The position numbers and the translations under genes were made by a program. 64,000 bases of DNA from Cheiracanthium punctorium (taxonomy: Eukaryota; Arthropoda; Arachnida; Araneae; Cheiracanthiidae). Of the stretch, positions 47,001 to 56,000 are shown piece after piece (within the stretch, counting starts at the first letter, position 1; each line of letters opens with the position of its first letter). The notes under the pieces were generated by a model that was given only the letters and a program-made list of their open reading frames with translations, ran no database searches and had not been told where the DNA came from. The DNA lies in contig JAWZYV010019608.1 in NCBI GenBank assembly GCA_038373885.1, positions 62,001 to 126,000 on the forward strand. The letters run 5' to 3'.

Positions 47001-50000
47001 TATATCAATAGTTAGTTATTTAATGGATTATCATGGGATGTGGTCAAACATATCTATCTATCGCTTTCTAAAAAAAAATGCGGTTTGTTTGTTTATCGGT
47101 AATTAATACTTTTGCTTCACGACAATAAGTGTACTTAATGTAATAACTTCTAAGCGAAATTCTGAGTGTAACTATTTACACTCAAGTAAAAGTGAAAATC
47201 AAATAAAACTGTCATCAAACTAGAGGAAATAATAAATGAACTAATTAATAAATCTAACAATTTATCTACGATGGCAAACTTCTGTGTATCAATGCAACGA
47301 TTTTATGTTTCAAAGCCCAAAGAAAAATTAACTTTTTTTTTTTTTTTTGGATCACCAGGAAACTCTTAATTTTGTCACGTGAAACTTATCGAAAAGGAAA
47401 TTATCTCCAAAAGACACTTATTCAAACAAATCAATGCCTGTCATACATGAATTGCTTTTCACTCTTTTAATTTCCTTACATACGCAATTTGTATTACTAA
47501 CTTTCCATGCTAAAGAGAAATAAACATGATGGAACGTTTAAGTCTTTTCATCATGAAAACTGAAACCTTCAATGTGACATAACTGTTTTCGTTAAGTCTA
47601 AAGATGAGATCACTTGATGCCGGTAATTAATTCGCAACCCGACCTTTACCTTTACCTAATTATGGCCGTGTCTCAAAATCCTAACAAATAGTGATTGTCA
47701 GGAAAAATCTCTTTGAAATATGTCATCCTGAAAAGGAAAAATTATTTGCTTCATTCCTTTTATTTGGTGTGTCCGTGGCGGGATAGAACGGAATCTGTCC
47801 ACAGAAAATAATGCCAAGGTGACTGGGTTAACATTTTTCAACAGCTCCATAATTGGCTTCTGGATTCGTTCAAAAAAAAAAACGTTCCGATATCTCGTTC
47901 TTAGTACTTTTGGATAATTTTTAAAACCTGGTATAGTAGTTTACTGGGTCAAAGCAGTAAGGTTTGGCCTATTGGCCTTGAACAGAATAGTTAGATAGAA
48001 TTCTAATCCAGTATTGGTTACTATCCCATGACAAACATTTTTTTCAATCAGAAGAATCAGGGACGAATTGGGATGCCAATTCTCGTACATTCGACCGACT
48101 GACTTTTATACCAATTCAGTAAGTTAGTCATGCTAAGCACACATGGGCGCGGGCAGAATATTTCCCAGTGGGGGGGGGGGGGCAAAGACTATTTCAACGT
48201 ATATGGTTACTGTGTTGGAAAGAGCAAAAAAGCAAGGGAAAACACTGCATACAAAAATCCAGGGGGGGATTGCCCCCCCTTGCCCTATGCTGCCGGCGCC
48301 CATGCAAGCACATACATCTTTCCGAAGGTCTATTATGACTGTAAGAATTCTTTTAGACAAAAATAAACGTGGAACCTTACCGTCACCTTTTAATTTCCTG
48401 TATACAGGTTGTCCCAAAAAGAATGAGAATAAAGAATTCTTTATCTATTAGAGATAAGTGGACAGTGTAAACCGAAAAAATGTTCAAAACAAGGTCGGAA
48501 ATAAGACTCCGTTTAGAAAAAAATGCCTCTCGTTCATTTTCAAAAAGTGACACTTTTTAAATTTGCGTATGACCCCCCGAACAAAACAATTACCAATTTG
48601 TAAAATATGCCCCATACACTCATGAGGTGACATACAAAATTAGAGGATTATACCTTAAAAAATGTCAGAGATATGAAGATAAACAGAACGCTGACTTAAA
48701 CCACTTTTCCGTCTCTCTAGAAAGGAAAAAAAAATCACGTCGAATGATCGCATTTCAAGGGTCGTACAGAAATGACGAAAGAAAATCTTTTTCCACTATA
48801 GCAGTAAACATTTCCAGTCAAAATTATCTATAGTTCCCATCATCTTTCTTTGAAGATGTGTCTACGACTGATGAAAGGATCAAATTTAGTGCATCACTTC
48901 ATGAGCGTACGGGGTATATTTTACTAATTTGAAATGTTTTTGTACGGGGTCGTATACAAATTTAAAAAGTGTAACTTTATGTAAATGAACGAGAGAAATT
49001 TTTTCTGAACTGAGTCTTATTTCCGAAATTATTTTGAACATTTTTTTTCAATTTACACTGGCCACTTATCTCTAATAGGTAAAGAATTAAAGCCCGTTCC
49101 TACCTTTTTGGGACACCTGTATATTTAAATAAGAAAAGGATAGACAAAACTCTGTGGAAGAGGACCTCCCAGGGACGTGGCTAGAAAAAAAAATTCTGGG
49201 CGGGGGGTGTTTGTGCCCAAAGGTGAAAAAGGTAGAATTTCTCACAAAAATGCTTCATTTGTTGCCAACCAGTTAACAAAAATCCAAAATTTCAGAGAAA
49301 TGTGCCCAGGCCCCCCATGGCACACTACTGGCTACGTCCATGGGGCCTCCTGAATTCCATAACCTAAGGCAACGGATATAGTTTAAATCCAGCTCTGAGT
49401 AGAATGAACGTCTGACAGAAATTTCGATGATCATTGCAAGTTTTCATAACTCCCCCCGGCGTATTGTGAACACGCAAAAGGCTCTTTGGCTGTACGCTGG
49501 AGCAGCAACATATATCTAGGCAGAACCGTACACAGAAATAAATTGGCAGGAAAGGCGCCATTTGAAATGTTTGCTTCGTCGAAATTTCTGAACAGTCGGT
49601 GTACCAATATAAGCAAGTTCTTAAATATCTAAATATGCATGAAAAAAAATGGCGCGGGTGCACTTTTTTTTTTTTTTTTCTGTGAAGGGTAGATATGTTT
49701 CTGGTGTTCTTGACAGACTGACTGATGGAATGTTCTTGTAGGAGTGCCCTGGGCACTAGGCCTTTAACTCCAGTAGGTGTAGATTTTCGTAGTGTATTAT
49801 CAGACTTGTCTTGAGTCCGCAAAACATGACGGATTTAGTTAAGTATCAGTCAAGTACAGTAAGAACCTGAACAGTCCGGCCGATTAAATGTTAAGTATAT
49901 GAAAAGGGGAAGGGGCTTTTTTTAAATATTTTTTTTTTAATTCCTTACTATCAGAATGTTTGAAGTAATTACCGCCAAAGGGCAAGTAATGATTAAAGTA

Positions 50001-53000
50001 GAGTGCACTGTGTACTGTGTAATGATAATTGTTGAGCATGCCACAGTTTTGTAGGTGCCAGCCGCTTATCCAGCTTTTATTTCTGACGACATAGCCAGCT
50101 GCGTCAAAAAAGGGTCTCTCGATCTGTGGCACGCGATGAACGTTTCGATCGTCCGCTATCTTGCTGGTAGTTAAGTCGAGCGATGGCAACGGCTGCCCTT
50201 TTTTCAGCATTGGGAAAGGGTTGCACCTCAAAAAGTTAACTCAATATTTCTACAAAGTACAGCTGAGGAACACACTGGATAAATTAACTGGCATCATAAT
50301 CTCTTTTTTTTTTCCCCCAGCCAACTGGAATCCAGACGAGGTGCCCTACCACGACTTTGTAGCTGCCGGAAACATAGTGAGCGAGTACGTACTGGACAAC
50401 CACGTGACTCAGATAAACGGCTACATCGGAATCTGGGACTTCAAAGGATTCGGACTCAAGCAGTTCATACCGTTCTGCTCGCCTTCCAATGTGTGGCTAC
50501 TCACGCAACTCATGCAGGTATTTATACTATATTTATTTTTTTCATTCATATGAACTAACTTTATATTCATTCACGTGCCAATCGCATCTGGATCTCAAAT
50601 CGAATGTACCACTGAAACCAGACGTGTGATCTTGCTGCGATCGGCAACTTGCAGTAGTACACTTGGCACATGGAGCGATTTTCAACTACACGCAGAAGTT
50701 TCAAGTCTTACATATCACTAATTTCATTAAGTCGGAATTCATTTTAACATCCGATTTAAAAACATTCCACGGAAAGTAAATAAAATTTCACCCCTTAAAA
50801 GCTACTTCCCTTTAAAATATGCAATAAATAAATAAAATAATAATAATAATGAATAATAATTCAATTTTTGAAGGTCATCCAGATTATTTTACCAATTATT
50901 TCAACGCTTAGTGATGGATTCTGTTTTCTATTTTTTGACCACAATAATAAATGTCGATTTGTTGTTATTGTTCGAATTTGTTTGTTCGAAACAATAACAG
51001 GTATTTACCCTCTTCATAATTTTAATATACTATTAGTTTGACATCGCCGTTAGTTTTGATTAATTGTGTCTTTCTCCACGATTTTACGTTATTTTCCCCA
51101 AAAGCGCTTAAAATTAAATTATAGCAGTTTTCGGACAAGTACTACAAGGACACACATTTTTTAAGATGGACGGAATAGAGACAACGAGTAGAAATATGCT
51201 AGAAAGCAAATCCGTTGGAAATGTGAGCCAAGGATTGACCATGTGACTTGTGGCGCATAAATGCGCAGAGAGGTTAGACCTGTATTTTATAGACATATTT
51301 GGCGAGTGGTAACTTCAAGCGAAATCTACCGTCAACATACGCATTACAAAACCTCTTGGCTTAAAAAAAAAAAAAAAAAAAAAACAGAATAGCGCCAAGG
51401 ATTAGTGGATGTGAATACATTGAAATGGTCTTAATTTATTAAAATTATGAAAAAAAAAAAAAAAAAACACTGTCTTAAGAAGTGTTATCCCTGAACCTTT
51501 CACAAATCATAAATTGCATCCATATGTAGAACAGCTATCTACCATTTTTTTTTCCTGAAAATCGAACGATGAAAACGGAAATGAGCGCGCTGGCCAGAAA
51601 TGCTTTATAGAAAACTAAGCAGAGTTGGATGCGCATGAAATCTTGCCACAAGTCTCGTGATGAGACAAGTGCCACAAGGTTGCCATAAAGCTTTTTAATC
51701 TATTTCTTCACAATGGTTAGAGATGTGCCATTCAAAAGAATTCTATAATCGATTTCTATTATTCGAATAGAAGCAATAATCCATTAATCGAATGTTGAAT
51801 GAATCATTCGAATAGCAGGCTTCGAATAGTGCGTATGATGCGCGATTTCAGTTTGAATGCTAATTAGAGGTCGAATATTTTTCGCGAATTTTATTCGAAT
51901 GACTTTCTGTCATATCTGCTTAGTCCGAAAAATACATAAAACTACACATGATGCACAAATATGATGAAGATTGTGTAAACTAAAGTCCTAATTGCAAGGC
52001 GGATCAACAATGGTGTGTATATGGTGTGTTTCGAAAGAGAATTCCCTAATCAATTCTAGGAAGCAACACTGGCCAAAGAAAAGGAATCTTTTCCGTTTCG
52101 TCTTTTCAAAGACAAGAGCGGAACAGGTTAAACATGCTTTCAATATCTGGTTAAATATCATCTAACTCGACAGATTTTTATGTTTAAGTGTTTTCCAGGG
52201 GGAAAGGGTCCTTGGTTCCACTATTGTTCGGTGATGAGAGCGAACAGGTTAAACTTGAGTTTAAAAATAAAATTAATGACTTAGAAAAATTCGCACATTC
52301 ACCCTGAAACTTTTTTGCACCTGCCGCCGGGACCAACATGAAATCAACTCGACCTTGAGGGTCTTTCTAACCAGCAATAGTTAACAGAATTTCGTTATCT
52401 TAATGGAAACAGATGCCCCCGCGTGGAACACCACGCTTATCTCGGTTGTTTGTTTATTGTAAACACGGCGAGTTTTGTGTATTCACCGAATTATTTCGCA
52501 GTTTATATAATCCCCGATAATACCAATTCATTTGTGCTCTAATCGAAAGATAATCTTCTGACATTCTAATGGAACAGAATGTACTGCGAGGTTCGAGAAA
52601 GCACCTGTTTCTCCACCGAATTATTTCGCAGTTTATATAATCCTCGATAATACTAATCCATTTGTGCTCTAATCGAAAGATAATCTTCTGACATTCTAAT
52701 GGAACAGAATGTACTGCGAGGTTCGAGAAAGCACATGTTCCTCCACGTGGTGGAGCAGAAAACATATGCGAACAAACAAGATGGTGTTCTTGTAAATTCC
52801 ATAAGCAATCGTACTCTCTATCGGTTAGAAAATGCTGATACTGGAAGTTATACAACACGTACAGTACCTATCCAAGAAAATATCCAAAGTGTATATTTGA
52901 AAAGCTTATATAAATGCGCGTTTGCGATTAAACCATTTTCAGGGGCACGTCAAGATGACGTAATTGTTTTCGCATTTCCAAATTTTTGCACGTGCCAGAC

Positions 53001-56000
53001 TCAACTCTGGTAACCAACCACATTCTAAAAAAATCGGTTCATTGCTAAATCTCTTGGAAACAAGACTTCTTTGTATTTTCTTAGTTTTATTACTGAAGAA
53101 AGTAAAGTACAATCAAGCACACTTCGATTGATATACTTCATTTGCTTTATATAACCAACCACTTATCTTAAATCAATTCTAAAATGATGAACTACTGTGC
53201 TTCTTAAGTAATAATACCAGGGACGTAGCGAGAAAAAATTTGGGGGAGAACCTAAACGGTGCAAAAAGTAGAATTTCTCACAAGAAAGCTTGATTATTGA
53301 CCTCCAATTAACAAAAATTCGAAATTTCGGGGGTGTCCAGGCTTCTATGACCCTCCCCCTGTCTACGTCCCTAAATAATGCTAAGGAATCCTTGCTTCCT
53401 AGAGATTTCTTGGTAATCGACCGAATTTTTTTTTTTTTTTAGTGCAGTATAAACGTAACATTATGCCCTAACATACACGGGTGGAGGCGGGGGGGGGGGT
53501 CAGTTGTTGGATGGAAGAGGTTTTCCGGTAGACCCCTCCAGACCAAGGACGTACCCAGGGGGGTGGTCCAGGGGGTCCGGACCCCTCCCGAAATTTCAAT
53601 TTTTGTTAGCAAAATAAGAATGATGAAGTCTTTTTGTGGAAAATTCTCCCTTTTTCACCGTTTGGATCTCCTCCGAAATTTTTTTCTGGGTACGTCCCTG
53701 CTCCAGACCTACATTCCAATCCCCATCGTTTCAAAAACGCAATGGTGAAGATAGCCGTACATGATTAGTGTTGCTTTACTGCATGAGACATACACGCTCC
53801 GCCGCCGGGGCACCAGACTTCTGCGAAAGCAACGCTGAGAGCTAGCGGTGCAACTTTGTGCCCTTCGTAAGTTGCTCAATTGAAATGATGGGAGCGATCG
53901 AATTAAATATGAGTTTTAAGATTTGGAGAAATAATTTTACAATTGGATTCTAATAAATTAAACACAAACCTTTCCACTTATTCCGGTTTTCAATTTACAA
54001 AAATTTCTTTTAATTCCATCTTTTCCCCCCTAACATTTTAATCAACTTTCACTTGGCATGAACAATACGGGTAGTGCTGCCATCTATTGTTGAGTTTCGT
54101 TACGAATTATTCGGCTCTTTCTTTCTCACCCGAACTCCTCTAATGTGAGTACATTATTGATAATAGAAACAGTTAAATTGACTATATTTATGTTGCCTCG
54201 AATATTTCTTGAAACTCTATTGAAAGTAATTTTGTTTAGTTGCAATTACTTTCGGAGCGACGGGCCGGGAACTCTTTTCTAATACAGCAACGAAAAGAAA
54301 ATCAGAAAGTTAGCTCAAATAAACAAGCATTAATATTGAATTTCCCAGGATTTATGGGTCTTGTATCTTGTGTCTTTAAAGATAATCCAGAATTTATCTC
54401 TAAAATAAGCCTTTAAGTTCGGCTGAGATGCAAAATTATATATTTTTGATAATTATAAGATTGTATCATCGGAAATTTTTCTATAAATTAAAACAAAATT
54501 TCAAGACAAGACTTTCAACTGTAAATTTGTATCATGGCGCCAGTATTTGCGGCCAGATGTTGAGCCTGATGCGGAGCCTCTAGTGTTTAGTCTCCAAGCA
54601 AGCTTGTTCTTCATAATAGACCCACTCAAGGGATGACATGTTGAGTCAAACCTCCCCAGCCTGGGAATCGAACTTCGGACGCATGGCATGGCAGTGCAAT
54701 AGCCCCTGGGCTTCCTAGACTTTATCTAGTATTATCAAATGAACAACTCCATGACTCAATAAACTAGAATGATTTATTCAAAATAAATAAATAAAATAAA
54801 ATGGATCGTTTTGAAAAAAAAAAAAGTATTTTTTAAATTTTGATCTGTAACATAAGAGATATTTTTAAATTTCCCAGTTTGTTACTATCGCAATATGTAA
54901 TTTACACGCTCTTTTTTTCCACCCCTTTTAAAATAGGATCGCTTTCCAGGAAGATTTAAAATTGCATATTGTGTAAACTGTCATCACATGGTCAACACAG
55001 CCTGGAGCATCATAAAGCCTGTTCTGAAGGACAAATTCAAAACCAGAGTAAGTTTGTTCTATTCATTTAACCTGTGAGAAATTTTTACTAGCATTGGCAT
55101 ATTGGTCCAAGACATTTAAACAAAGCCCATATATAGTAGTATCAGTTCTCGAAAGGTAAGAAGTATAAATCGAAAATTAGTTGCAGTCATGCTGAGAATA
55201 CTTTCTGCAGTACTAAGTGTACTGCCACCCCCAATATAAGGCAGACACCTAAATTCAGATACATAATGATGGTAACTCTTTTCACGCGATTGAAGAAGCC
55301 TCATGAAGGAGCACAACAGTCTGTTTTTACCTCTTGGTCAGGAGAGACTAGGAAATGGGTGATCATCTGAGATTGATTGGTTCAAGTTAGCACTGCTGTT
55401 TCATTGTTTTGTATTCATGTTTGCGCAGGTGTGCCTCAGTTTTGGTCGAGTAAAGATAGCCAACATTGATGGTGAACCACACTGAAAAATCACATGTGCG
55501 GGCACAGCTAGCTGCGTCAAAAAAGGATCTCTAGATCTGTGGCACGCGATGAGCATTTCGATCGTCCGCCATCTTGCTGGTAGTTAAGTCGAGCGATGGC
55601 AACGGCTGCCCTTTTTTCAGCATTGGAAAAGGATTGCGCCTCAAAGGGTTAACACCGGTATATTTTGAGTGTTTTATGAATATCCTTGAATGTTCAGAAC
55701 AGAATGGAAAATCTTTTGGAGAAAAAGTCTTGTTTGGCCAATTAAACTCATACAAGACCTTGTGATAAGAATGGCCTCCAATGGTAAAGAACACGGTGTG
55801 TCTTACTATTTTGGCCCTGACGATAGTTCATTGTTTACTTGTATGCACTTTCTTTAATACTCAAAAAAACTTAGAAATTGTAGACTGTAGACATTAATTT
55901 TTACACCTCAGTGAACCGTGCTCACTCCTTCACACACACTGATACAAAAAAAAAGTTTGTTTGCATTGCTATGCGCTGTCTACAACAGCGCCCTCTCTGC

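Noticed and set aside
48130..48451. Three overlapping frames of 78-102 codons
   Set aside because: They cover a hAT MITE and the end of a foldback element; the glycine and proline runs come from G/C homopolymers.
52454..52858. 134-codon minus-strand frame with an internal peptide repeat
   Set aside because: The repeat reflects a 130-bp DNA duplication. No domain, splice context or codon bias supports a gene.
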